From a virus, in the IMG/VR virus record IMGVR_UViG_3300028596_000014, positions 1-57,632 of that record: DNA of 57,632 nucleotides, one strand, 5' to 3'. This document shows, piece by piece, positions 15,727 through 22,848 of the stretch. Position 1 is the first letter of the stretch, and each line of letters begins with the position of its first letter. The position numbers and the translations under genes were made by a program. The notes under the pieces are model-generated. The model ran no database searches and was not told where the DNA came from. It saw only the letters and a list, made by a program, of their open reading frames with translations.

Positions 15727-16059
15727 ATGGCAGCCAACGGCAAGGGGCGCGCGATCCGCGTCCCTGAGGCGCTGTGGGAGACAGCCAAGGCGAAGGCGGC
15801 CCAGCGGGGCGCCAAGTCCCTGGGCGACGCCATCAGGACGTTCCTGGAGGCGTACGTGAAGTCCAGCCAGCCCGCCGTGAAGGACGGCGTCGGCGTGATG
15901 CGGGCGCGCACCGGCGCCGAGAAGCGGGTGGTGTGCACGTTCTACGTGTCCAACGACCTGTGGCAGACGGCGCACGACAAGGCGGAGAGCGTTGACGAGA
16001 CGCTTTCCGCCGCGATCCTCACGTTTCTCATCGCCTACGCGAAGGACAGCGAGGCGTGA
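15727..16059 (+). CDS. Tandem ribbon-helix-helix (RHH) DNA-binding protein
   Basis: 110 aa with two similar halves. Residues 8-45 (AIRVPEALWETAKAKAA...GDAIRTFLEAYVK) and 66-106 (VVCTFYVSNDLWQTAHDKAE...AAILTFLIAYAK) each show strand-helix-helix with matching Leu-Trp and Phe-Leu-x-Ala-Tyr positions. RHH proteins normally dimerise to make one DNA-binding unit; a fused pair would be a single-chain dimer. Good candidate for the regulator of the TACGTA promoters, one of which lies before this gene. GGAAGGAGG precedes the ATG. Confidence 0.75.
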   Translation: MAANGKGRAIRVPEALWETAKAKAAQRGAKSLGDAIRTFLEAYVKSSQPAVKDGVGVMRARTGAEKRVVCTFYVSNDLWQTAHDKAESVDETLSAAILTFLIAYAKDSEA

Positions 16060-16250
16060 GCAGCAGCCCCACCCCCACCTTTCCCGAAGACCCCGAGTGG
16101 GACTCGCACATCGAGACCGACCCGGAAAAGCGCGCAGCAGCGGCGCGCCGCCTGCGTCATTGGCAGCCGCTGCTCGCGGCCCGGAATAGCCGGGCATTCA
16201 TGGACGAACAACTCCAGGCAATAGAGGAATACGCAAACACGAGAGGCTAG
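16056..16250 (+). CDS. Hypothetical protein, 64 aa
   Basis: GTG start with a GTGA overlap; MSSSPTPTFPEDPEWDSHIE. Helical and charged, ending QAIEEYANTRG. No family recognised. The local sequence just downstream is more AT-rich than the genome norm. Confidence 0.6.
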   Translation: MSSSPTPTFPEDPEWDSHIETDPEKRAAAARRLRHWQPLLAARNSRAFMDEQLQAIEEYANTRG

Positions 16251-16254
16251 AAGA

Positions 16255-16674
16255 ATGGCAACCCTGATCCTCAAAAGCACCTCCGGAATTGCTCTCCCCC
16301 AGGAGCCTTTCCCCACCGAGTACGCCTACCTGACGTGGGAGGAGCCCCCGCGCCTCGCCGGGGCGGCCGACGTGCCACTGTGGTTCGACTCGCCGGACCG
16401 GGGCAGCCGCCCGCTGTTCCTGCGCGACTTCCACCGGAACTACATCACCGAGCGCGGCCTGATGCCGCAGGCGGCCGAGCGCGACCTTGTGCCGTTCTTC
16501 ACAGGCGTCCGCGAGGCGAGCGCGCTGCTCGGGCTCCAGCGGGCCGCGCAGTCGATCACGTACGACGGCCGCCCGCTCGGGGCGCGCCGCGCGGGCCGGG
16601 CACGCTGGCTGCGCAGCATGGCGGACCGGTACCTCGAACTCACAGATCAGCGACCAGTTCCGCTCGCGGAGTAG
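16255..16674 (+). CDS. Hypothetical protein, 139 aa
   Basis: MATLILKSTSGIALPQEPFP.... The first 15 codons use AT-richer codons than the rest. The middle (WFDSPDRGSRPLFLRDFHRN) and the Arg-rich C terminus (GARRAGRARWLRSMADRYLE) suggest nucleic-acid binding. No recognised domain. Confidence 0.65.
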   Translation: MATLILKSTSGIALPQEPFPTEYAYLTWEEPPRLAGAADVPLWFDSPDRGSRPLFLRDFHRNYITERGLMPQAAERDLVPFFTGVREASALLGLQRAAQSITYDGRPLGARRAGRARWLRSMADRYLELTDQRPVPLAE

Positions 16675-16694
16675 TAATCCGCCTGGCTTGGGTG

Positions 16695-16716
16695 TAGTGT
16701 TACGTATGTCAGCACA
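16695..16716 (+). promoter_or_regulatory. Cassette-type promoter upstream of the 16744 operon
   Basis: TAGTGT then TTACGTATGTCAGCACA (16700-16716). The -35 region is poor and the ATCCC..GGGG block is absent. Confidence 0.65.
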
Positions 16717-16743
16717 ACGCACCACAAACCAGGAGGTTCCACC

Positions 16744-17130
16744 ATGGCACGCACCGTCCGCAACATCACCACGACGCTCACCGCACCGGGCGAGCGCGTC
16801 GTCAAGGTGAACGGCGAGTACGTCGGCCTCGTCGTCCGAGAGAAGGACGGCTGGCACCGGCTCGGCAAGGGCAGCCGGATCGCGTACCGCACCTTCACCG
16901 AAGCGGCTCAGGCCCTCGTCAAGCGCCAGGAGCGCACGGCCCTGCACCTGCCGGTCCGGGCCGGGCAGATCGTGACCCTCCGGAACCGGCAGGACGGCAT
17001 CACGACGCGGCACTACGTCCAGGCCGTCTCTCAGTTCTCCAACAACCGCTGGACGATGTTCTGCGGCGGCATCGGCGTCCCGTACCGCTCCGACGACTAC
17101 GAGTTCGTCTCGGTCAGCGACACCTGGTGA
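16744..17130 (+). CDS. Hypothetical protein, 128 aa
   Basis: MARTVRNITTTLTAPGERVV... after CCAGGAGG. Contains VKVNGEYVGLVVREKDGWHRLGK, a strand pattern similar to the small paralogues at 43249 and 43488 (WxDVxVKGExVGFI). The second half is a separate beta region (GQIVTLRNRQDGITTRHYV). First gene of the long operon to 20581. Confidence 0.7.
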   Translation: MARTVRNITTTLTAPGERVVKVNGEYVGLVVREKDGWHRLGKGSRIAYRTFTEAAQALVKRQERTALHLPVRAGQIVTLRNRQDGITTRHYVQAVSQFSNNRWTMFCGGIGVPYRSDDYEFVSVSDTW

Positions 17131-17136
17131 CAACCC

Positions 17137-17163
17137 TGGCCCGGCCCCTCGCGGGCCGGGCCA
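17137..17163 (+). other. Intergenic hairpin
   Basis: GGCCCGGCCC / GGGCCGGGCC stem with a short loop, no T-tract, between the genes at 16744 and 17198. Possible partial terminator. Confidence 0.4.
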
Positions 17164-17197
17164 CCCCTCCCCGTCATTCCCCCAGAAAGAGGACATC

Positions 17198-17560
17198 ATG
17201 AGCAACTTCGCCATCCTGTCAGCCGCTCACCACCGCAACGGCTCGGGAGGGCGCGGCTTCTACGTCGGCGTCATCCGCAAGAAGGTCGACATCAGCGGCC
17301 CCGAACTGCTGTTCCAGGTCATCGCGCTGCCGACCAACGACGACACCGACTACACCGACCTGTCCCTCGTGTCGTTCCGGGGCTACGACGGTCTCGTGGA
17401 GATCTTCGTGACGAACATCGAGCGCACCATCGAGAACGAGACCGTGCAGTTCGGGGTCAACTCGTGGCGCGGCGAGTCGTTCCACGCCGAGGCCATCGCC
17501 ATCATCGCCGCCGTCCGCGAGCAGTGGGACTCCGACCTGCGAGGGTTGCCCCATGTATGA
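17198..17560 (+). CDS. Hypothetical protein, 120 aa
   Basis: MSNFAILSAAHHRNGSGGRG... with AAAGAGGACATC upstream. Alpha/beta: FYVGVIRKKV, LLFQVIALPTND, a C-terminal helix (EAIAIIAAVREQWD). No family recognised. The next gene overlaps its 3' end by 8 bases. Confidence 0.7.
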   Translation: MSNFAILSAAHHRNGSGGRGFYVGVIRKKVDISGPELLFQVIALPTNDDTDYTDLSLVSFRGYDGLVEIFVTNIERTIENETVQFGVNSWRGESFHAEAIAIIAAVREQWDSDLRGLPHV

Positions 17561-17720
17561 CACGCAGATGAACCGCATGACCGCCCAGGTGTCGTTCGGC
17601 CGCGACTACAGCGGCCGGACGGCGCCCGGCGTCGTCGAGCACGTCCCGACGGCCGACGAGGCCGCAGCCCTGTACCCGCGCCGCCCGAAGCGGCGCTCCT
17701 TCTGGAAGAGGAACCGATGA
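17553..17720 (+). CDS. Small basic protein, 55 aa
   Basis: MYDTQMNRMTAQVSFGRDYS... ending RRPKRRSFWKRNR. It overlaps the previous gene by 8 bases and the next by 4 (ATGA), so it is almost certainly translated. The basic C terminus suggests nucleic-acid contact. Function unknown. Confidence 0.6.
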   Translation: MYDTQMNRMTAQVSFGRDYSGRTAPGVVEHVPTADEAAALYPRRPKRRSFWKRNR

Positions 17721-18331
17721 CGACCACCACCCACGCGCACGAGGACTGGCAGATCAGCAAGGACGCGGCCGAGCAGCCGTACTGCACCGTCTGCGGCGAG
17801 CACCCGGACCCGGTGCGGGCGGCCCTGGCCGCGTACCGCGCCGCGCAGGACGAGGTCCGCCGCGCCGAGCACCAGCGGCAGAAGGCCGCGCAGGCGCTCT
17901 ACGAGGCCAGGCAGCGGGCCGGGCAGCAGGGCTCCGTCGAGGAGCCGATGCCGAACTACGCCTTCCGAGCGCGTATCGCCTACGTGGAGGAGCCGACCGT
18001 GGACGGCCGCGTCATCAAGCCGGGCTCCGTCGACTGGCAGTTCGGTCAGCGCATCCCGGTCACGGCCGAGTTCGAGGGCGGCAACGTCATCGGCCACGCG
18101 ATCCCCTCCCACATCGACCCCAGCGGCGCCGTCATGGCGACCATCTGCGTGGAGCGTGATCTGTTCCAGGACGCCCCTCTCGGTTTCTCTCTCGGCGTCG
18201 GCCTGGACTCCATCGAGGCGGACATCGACGAGGTGACGCAGGCCATGACCATCAAGAGCGGGCGCCTGCGGCAGGTCGCAGCGCAGGCGCCGCAGAAGGC
18301 CTCGTGGCCCGGCTGCGTGGTCACGCGCTGA
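17717..18331 (+). CDS. Hypothetical protein with prohead-protease-like middle region, 204 aa
   Basis: Residues 15-65 hold YCTVCGEHPDP and a coiled-coil helix (QDEVRRAEHQRQKAAQALYE). Residues 82-195 (DGRVIKPGSVDWQ, RIPVTAEFEGGNVIGHAIP, APLGFSLGVGLDSIE) follow the strand order of HK97-type prohead proteases and loosely resemble this phage's own protease at 38037. That is only pattern similarity: no catalytic His/Ser pair is evident, and an early-region protease-fold protein would be unusual. Confidence 0.55.
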   Translation: MTTTTHAHEDWQISKDAAEQPYCTVCGEHPDPVRAALAAYRAAQDEVRRAEHQRQKAAQALYEARQRAGQQGSVEEPMPNYAFRARIAYVEEPTVDGRVIKPGSVDWQFGQRIPVTAEFEGGNVIGHAIPSHIDPSGAVMATICVERDLFQDAPLGFSLGVGLDSIEADIDEVTQAMTIKSGRLRQVAAQAPQKASWPGCVVTR

Positions 18332-18531
18332 TGGAGTGGAAGGCGATCAAGCGCGTGACGGGCGTCGGCCCGGCGCACGCGATGAGGGAGCCCGGCAAGA
18401 CGTGGTGCGGGCGCGTCGACGAGACGCGCGGCAACCGGTTCAGCGAGGTCTGGATCACCGTGCCTGAGCCGGAGTCCGGCAAGAAGTGCATCCACTGCAA
18501 GGCGGCTCTGGGAAGGGGCAACCGTGGCTGA
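18331..18531 (+). CDS. Hypothetical zinc-ribbon-like protein, 66 aa
   Basis: MEWKAIKRVTGVGPAHAMRE.... Cys at TWCGR and KKCIHCKA gives a WCG...CxxC arrangement of the kind seen in small actinobacterial zinc proteins. The ATG shares one base with the previous stop. Confidence 0.65.
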   Translation: MEWKAIKRVTGVGPAHAMREPGKTWCGRVDETRGNRFSEVWITVPEPESGKKCIHCKAALGRGNRG

Positions 18532-18784
18532 GAACGCTACCGAGCCGGACGCGAACGGTCCGTGCCCGACGTGCGACTTCATCGGGCCGGACCAGTTGCC
18601 GATGACCAGTGCCGTTCGCGATCTGCACCGTGCATTCCACGACGTGTGGCGAACGGCAGTGGTCGCGTTCGGCCCGCTGGTCGCCATGATGCAGGAGGCG
18701 GCCGACCGCGAACGGCAGGCGACCAAGGACGCTTACGTCCTGGTCAACGAGTCGTACGCGGCGCACCTGCGCGGCGAACGTTAG
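18524..18784 (+). CDS. Hypothetical protein, 86 aa
   Basis: GTG start overlapping the previous gene by 8 bases. Begins with a CPTCDF motif, then a long helix (SAVRDLHRAFHDVWRTAVVAF). No family recognised. Confidence 0.62.
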   Translation: MAENATEPDANGPCPTCDFIGPDQLPMTSAVRDLHRAFHDVWRTAVVAFGPLVAMMQEAADRERQATKDAYVLVNESYAAHLRGER

Positions 18785-19014
18785 TGCCCACCATCACGGC
18801 GGCTGACGTCCGGGACGCAGCCGTTCGCATCTGCGAACGCGACGGGATTTCCCTCGCTGACCTGCGCGAACGGGTGCGTCTCGGCGGCATCGCCGCCCGA
18901 ACGAAACCGTGCCAGCAGTGCGGCACGGTCTGGACGGCCGCCCGCGAGGGCGCACGTTTCTGCTCCGGCGGCTGCCGGTCGCAGTGGAACCGAGAGAACG
19001 GGAACGAATCGTGA
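18784..19014 (+). CDS. Hypothetical zinc-finger protein, 76 aa
   Basis: GTG start overlapping the previous stop by one base. Helical N terminus (DVRDAAVRICERDGISLADL) followed by CQQCGTVWTA...RFCSGGCRSQWNR, a four-cysteine ribbon like those in FmdB or HNH-associated proteins. It is coupled to the glycosyltransferase gene (GTGA). Confidence 0.68.
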   Translation: MPTITAADVRDAAVRICERDGISLADLRERVRLGGIAARTKPCQQCGTVWTAAREGARFCSGGCRSQWNRENGNES

Positions 19015-20087
19015 AGGTCGCAGTAATCCCATCCGATACGGGAGCGTGCGGATACTTCCGTCTCATCTGGCCCGCCGAGGCGGTCCGTAGCGTCCGGCCC
19101 GACTGGACCGTGAACGTTTACCGCCCGCAGGACGTGAAGGTCGGCATGGGTCCCCGGGGCGTATCCGTTCGCGGCCTGGACCTGACCGACCTGGACATGG
19201 TCGTGATGCAGCGCGTCGGCACGCCCCGGCAGGTCGACATGGCACGCGCGCTCCAGGCGGCCGGTATCGCCGTCGTCATCGACGTGGACGACGCGCTGTA
19301 CGCCATCGACCCGGACAGCGGCTCGTACGCGGCGTGGAACGACCGCCGCTCCGCGACGCACTGGTCCAACCTGGAGGAGGCCTGCCGTCGGGCGGACCTG
19401 GTCACGGTGACCACCGACGCGCTCGCGCGGCACTACGCGCGGCACAGCCGGGTCGAGCGCATCCCGAACGGGCTGCCCGACGGCGCCTACGAGGAGCCGG
19501 TGGCGCTCTCCGGGCTGACGGACCACGTCGTGCTCGGCTGGTCCGGGGTGGCCGTGTCGCACCCGCACGACCTGGAGGTCGTGGGCGCCGCTGTGGCGAA
19601 CGTTCTCGCGTCCGACCCCCAGGTGTCCGTCAAGGTCGTGGGAGACGCTGCGTGGGCCGCAGGCGTGCTCCAGGTGCCCGAGGACCGGCTCATCGACGGA
19701 GGCCTGCACCCGCTGAACTACTACCACGCCGCGCTGGCGGGTACCGACGTGGGTATGGTGCCGCTCGCGAACACCAAGTTCAACGAGGCCAAGTCGGCGC
19801 TCAAGGCGCTGGAGTACCTCGGCGTCGGTGCTCGCGTCGTCGCGAGCCGCACCCCGGCCAACGTCGAGTTGACGCTGAGCGCGGGCACGGACGCCATGTC
19901 CATCTGCACGACGCCCGAAGGGTGGGAGCGCGCGCTGCGGCAGCAGATCGCCGCCGTGCGCTGGCACCGCGAGCACGGCACGAACCCCGGACGTGACGTC
20001 TGGTACATGAGCATCCTCGGAAGGGCCGAGGAGTGGGCGGCTGCGTGGGAACGCGCGGCGGCCCGGCGGAAGAACCTGACCCGGTAG
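19011..20087 (+). CDS. GT-B fold glycosyltransferase (GT4-like)
   Basis: 358 aa. It has the two-domain layout of GT-B enzymes: an N-terminal Rossmann half (VAVIPSDTGACGYFRLIWPA, IAVVIDVDDALYAI, RADLVTVTTDALARHY, VERIPNGLPD) and a C-terminal nucleotide-sugar half (VVLGWSGVAVSHPHD, GMVPLANTKFNEAKSALKAL, EYLGVGARVVAS), the last part matching GT4 consensus. Target unknown: it could act on the hydroxylated bases made by the TET enzyme, on host wall glycan or on virion protein. GTG start coupled to the zinc-finger gene. Confidence 0.8.
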   Translation: MKVAVIPSDTGACGYFRLIWPAEAVRSVRPDWTVNVYRPQDVKVGMGPRGVSVRGLDLTDLDMVVMQRVGTPRQVDMARALQAAGIAVVIDVDDALYAIDPDSGSYAAWNDRRSATHWSNLEEACRRADLVTVTTDALARHYARHSRVERIPNGLPDGAYEEPVALSGLTDHVVLGWSGVAVSHPHDLEVVGAAVANVLASDPQVSVKVVGDAAWAAGVLQVPEDRLIDGGLHPLNYYHAALAGTDVGMVPLANTKFNEAKSALKALEYLGVGARVVASRTPANVELTLSAGTDAMSICTTPEGWERALRQQIAAVRWHREHGTNPGRDVWYMSILGRAEEWAAAWERAAARRKNLTR

Positions 20088-20106
20088 GGCCAGGGGAGAG
20101 GCAGGC

Positions 20107-20259
20107 ATGGCGAAGTTGGGGGACATCTGGGGCAGCCCGGGACGGGACTGCGGTACGTGCGGCGGCGACGGGGTGGTGCTCGGCGGTAGCCGGGCCAACC
20201 CGCAGGAGCGCCCCTGCCCGGACTGCAATCCGGACAAGCAGCAGGGAGCGTGGCTATGA
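20107..20259 (+). CDS. DnaJ-type zinc-ribbon miniprotein, 50 aa
   Basis: MAKLGDIWGSPGRDCGTCGG... with CGTCGGDG and CPDCNPDK: one CxxCxGxG unit plus one CxxC, as in half of a DnaJ zinc domain. Coupled to the next gene (ATGA). Confidence 0.65.
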   Translation: MAKLGDIWGSPGRDCGTCGGDGVVLGGSRANPQERPCPDCNPDKQQGAWL

Positions 20260-20426
20260 GCGTCGTGATCAGGAAGGTCGGCGGCGCGGCACAGTGGACG
20301 TGCACGGTGCTCACGAACAAGGGCGGCCTCAAGAAGAAGGTCCCGTGCGGTCACATGGCCGTCGCGGACTCCGAGCAGAGCGCCCGCGTGGCGTACGAGG
20401 CCCACAAGAGCGAGGTGCACCGGTGA
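20256..20426 (+). CDS. Hypothetical protein, 56 aa
   Basis: MSVVIRKVGGAAQWTCTVLT...; short beta region then a helix (SEQSARVAYEAHKSEVHR). Overlaps neighbours on both sides by 4 bases, which supports expression. Confidence 0.6.
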   Translation: MSVVIRKVGGAAQWTCTVLTNKGGLKKKVPCGHMAVADSEQSARVAYEAHKSEVHR

Positions 20427-20581
20427 CCCGAGCGCAGCGCGTGTGGCGCATGGAGGCCCGTGACTCCGAGCACGAGCCGATCATCGGCCCGTGGGAGACG
20501 AAGGCCGAGGCCGAGCAGCGCAAGACGGACGTGGTCGACGGCCACTTCATCCTGAGCGCGAAGGTCGTCCGGCAGAAGTAG
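20423..20581 (+). CDS. Hypothetical protein, 52 aa
   Basis: GTG start with a GTGA overlap; MTRAQRVWRMEARDSEHEPI. Beta-hairpin then helix (WETKAEAEQRKTDVVDGHFI). Last gene before a strong terminator. Confidence 0.6.
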   Translation: MTRAQRVWRMEARDSEHEPIIGPWETKAEAEQRKTDVVDGHFILSAKVVRQK

Positions 20582-20593
20582 CCCGAACACAGG

Positions 20594-20634
20594 AAGACCC
20601 CCACCGAATGACGGAGACGGTGGGGGTCTTTCTC
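20594..20634 (+). terminator. Strong rho-independent terminator ending the plus-strand block
   Basis: 13-bp stem AAGACCCCCACCG / CGGTGGGGGTCTT followed by TCTCT, 13 bases after the last plus-strand stop. It separates the early block from the convergent structural block. Confidence 0.88.
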
Positions 20635-20662
20635 TGAGGCGGCCCGGTGGCCTGCTGCCAGC

Positions 20663-21064
20663 CTACGACGGGTCCGGTGGCTGTGCCTGCTGAGCCGCGC
20701 TGGCGGCGATGTGCAGGTCCACACGCTGCGCGACGGCCCGCAGGTCCGCCCGCACCCCCTCCGTCTCCGTACGAGACGCCTGGCGATCCTCAGCGACCGT
20801 CTTCGCCAACTGCCCGACGGCCGCCGCCGTCTCCTTGCCCGCCTTCGCGCTCTCCTCCTGGAGCAGGCGGATCGCGGTGATTTCGTCCCGCATGTTGGGG
20901 TACTCGGTGTCCTGGTGGCTGTTCTCGGTCTGCCCGAGCACGCGCTCCAGCCGCCCCTTGATCGAGCGCCAGATGAACACCAGCAGCAGGAAGAGCGCCG
21001 CCCCGAGGATCGAGGAGACGAGCCCTTCCCATGTGGTGAGGTCGAACATCTTGGTCAGGTCCAT
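20663..21064 (-). CDS. Single-pass membrane protein with coiled coil, 133 aa
   Basis: Residues 16-32 (LVSSILGAALFLLLVFI) are one membrane segment, followed by a basic stop (WRSIKGR) and a long coiled coil (RDEITAIRLLQEESAKAGKE). It is the last gene of the structural operon, after the tail-tip gene. It could be a second holin, an antiholin or spanin-like factor; the sequence does not decide. The canonical-looking holin is at 56904. Confidence 0.7.
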   Translation of the reverse strand: MDLTKMFDLTTWEGLVSSILGAALFLLLVFIWRSIKGRLERVLGQTENSHQDTEYPNMRDEITAIRLLQEESAKAGKETAAAVGQLAKTVAEDRQASRTETEGVRADLRAVAQRVDLHIAASAAQQAQPPDPS

Positions 21065-21136
21065 GTTCCGAGGCTAGTTACTGCGGGCCGGTGCGCCTGC
21101 CCAGGCAGCGGGTGAAATTTCTCCCGCCTGACCTGG

Positions 21137-21598
21137 TCAGTTGTCCATGTTGGAGAAGTTGATGCTGCACGAGTTCGTGTGCGTCGCCGTGTTGCAACGC
21201 ACCTGGATGCCGCCGTTCGACTGGATCGCGACGCGGAACAGGTTGGCCGCCGAGGTGGCTCCGGATGCCCCAATCCAAATCAGGGAGACAGGGAACCGGA
21301 ATTCCGCAGGGATTCCGCCGACGGCGACGGGCATCTGCAACGAGTTCGCCGCGCCCCAATTGGTCGTCGGGGAAAGCGTGCCTCGGTATATCACCAAGTG
21401 CCCAATACGCCGCACTTCCAGAGCGGAAGTGAAACCGGCTGCCGCCGGGACGGTTACCCACCCCGTGTCATATACCTGACCCGGGGTGAAGATGATCCGT
21501 AGTTGAAGGATCAACCGCTCCAGCGCGGAAATGCGCTGACCGTAATCCTGGATCGTCTTGAAAATGTCAAAGTCGCGCCGCAGCGTATTCGTCGCCAT
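21137..21598 (-). CDS. Probable tail-tip / receptor-binding protein, 153 aa
   Basis: Starts MATNTLRRDFDIFKTIQDYG. Residues 5-35 are a trimer-type coiled coil (ISALERLILQLR); residues 40-153 are a beta-sandwich rich in small and aromatic residues ending SCSINFSNMDN. Position after the tail hub fits a host-recognition tip. Codon use is visibly AT-richer than neighbouring genes (many A/T third positions), suggesting recent acquisition. Its ATG shares one base with the upstream stop. Confidence 0.6.
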   Translation of the reverse strand: MATNTLRRDFDIFKTIQDYGQRISALERLILQLRIIFTPGQVYDTGWVTVPAAAGFTSALEVRRIGHLVIYRGTLSPTTNWGAANSLQMPVAVGGIPAEFRFPVSLIWIGASGATSAANLFRVAIQSNGGIQVRCNTATHTNSCSINFSNMDN

Positions 21599-22848
21599 CA
21601 GCAGTCCTCGCAATTCTCGAACAGGCCAGACGAGAGCATGCTCGTGGGGTATTCGTTCACGATTGTCTGGACGGTTACCTGCTCCGGCCCTTCCAGGTTG
21701 ACGGCCACCGAGACGCGGCCGATGGTCGGGATGTTCGAGCCGGGGAACGACGGGCCGCCCTGGATCTGCCAGTAGGGCGCCTTGATGTCGACGTCCACGA
21801 TGTAGCCGGGCACGAGGTCATCGAGGAACAGCGTCGGATCGCCGCCAACGTCGCCGTACTCCAGCCCGGAGAGGTTGAACTGGAGGTTCATCGCCGGGTC
21901 CATGTGGTCCTGCTGGTAGCCGAACGCCTGCTGCCCCAGCGCGATGAGTCCCTGCACGCCGGAGAACGACGGCGCCGCATCCCAGCGCGGCTGGTCGGAG
22001 AACGGCGAGTTGGCCGTTCCGATCGTCGGCGTGCCGTCGTCGAGCGGGTCACCGAAGGCGTCCACCTGGTTGGCGAGTTCGTTGCCGTCGAGGTTGACGG
22101 TGAAGTCGTTCACCGTGTCCCAGGTGATCTTGGGCGGCGTCGCGGGCTGCGTCAGGTCGTCGAAGAACCCCATCTCGCTGTACCACTTCTCGGTCAGCCC
22201 CGGGATCGGGCCGGTGCGGTAGTGGAACATCTGGTAGACCGGCCCGTTGATGACGCCGGTCAGTTGCCGCAGCATCTCCCCGATGAACGGGCGCTCGGCC
22301 GCGAGGTAGGTGCGGTCGCGGTTGAACGCCGACGCGCCGACGCCGCCGATGAGCGGGATGCCGAGCGCGGGCGACGGGTCGATGCTGCCGCCGTTGATGT
22401 TCTCGCCCCGGGCGTACATCACCAGGTCACGGGCGATGAAGTTCTGGCTCAGCCCGGTGAACGTCAGGTCAGAGCGGATCATGCGGAAGTCGAGGTACTT
22501 CTGCATCTCCGCGAAGCCGAGCGTCACCGAGCCGTCGCTGTTGCCCTGCATCGTCTCGACGTAGCCACCGAACATGTTGATCGGGTTGTTCGGCGTCGCC
22601 GCGCCGCCCCGGATCCGCTGGAAGAAGATGCCGACGGCGCCGGGGAACGTATCGACCGCGTCCACGAAGCCCGCGCTCATCTGCGCCTCCGTGCCGAAGC
22701 GGTGGAACGTGATCGAGCCCCGGCCCGGGTCCATGAAGCCGGTCTCGAACTCGAAGGACATCGGGGTGATCGCGTGCGTCACAGCCCCGGTGAACAGGTT
22801 GGTCAGTTCCACGCGCCAGTTCGGCGCGCACTCGCACACATCCACCAT
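21598..22848 (-). CDS. Tail hub protein (ReqiPepy6 gp37-like / Tal N-terminal type)
   Basis: 416 aa. The N-terminal region (WRVELTNLFTGAVTH, PMSFEFETGFMDPGRG, GGYVETMQGNSDGSVTLGFAEMQKYLD) matches the pattern of the siphovirus ReqiPepy6 gp37-like tail family: hub-type beta domains that link the Dit ring to the tip. Two cysteine pairs occur at the ends (CEC, CEDC). Coupled to the Dit-like gene upstream. Confidence 0.75.
   Translation of the reverse strand: MVDVCECAPNWRVELTNLFTGAVTHAITPMSFEFETGFMDPGRGSITFHRFGTEAQMSAGFVDAVDTFPGAVGIFFQRIRGGAATPNNPINMFGGYVETMQGNSDGSVTLGFAEMQKYLDFRMIRSDLTFTGLSQNFIARDLVMYARGENINGGSIDPSPALGIPLIGGVGASAFNRDRTYLAAERPFIGEMLRQLTGVINGPVYQMFHYRTGPIPGLTEKWYSEMGFFDDLTQPATPPKITWDTVNDFTVNLDGNELANQVDAFGDPLDDGTPTIGTANSPFSDQPRWDAAPSFSGVQGLIALGQQAFGYQQDHMDPAMNLQFNLSGLEYGDVGGDPTLFLDDLVPGYIVDVDIKAPYWQIQGGPSFPGSNIPTIGRVSVAVNLEGPEQVTVQTIVNEYPTSMLSSGLFENCEDC

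Noticed and set aside
13669-16197. 842-codon minus-strand frame across the DNA polymerase gene
   Set aside because: Antisense to a well-supported polymerase with all catalytic motifs; the protein is His/Arg/Val low-complexity shadow sequence.
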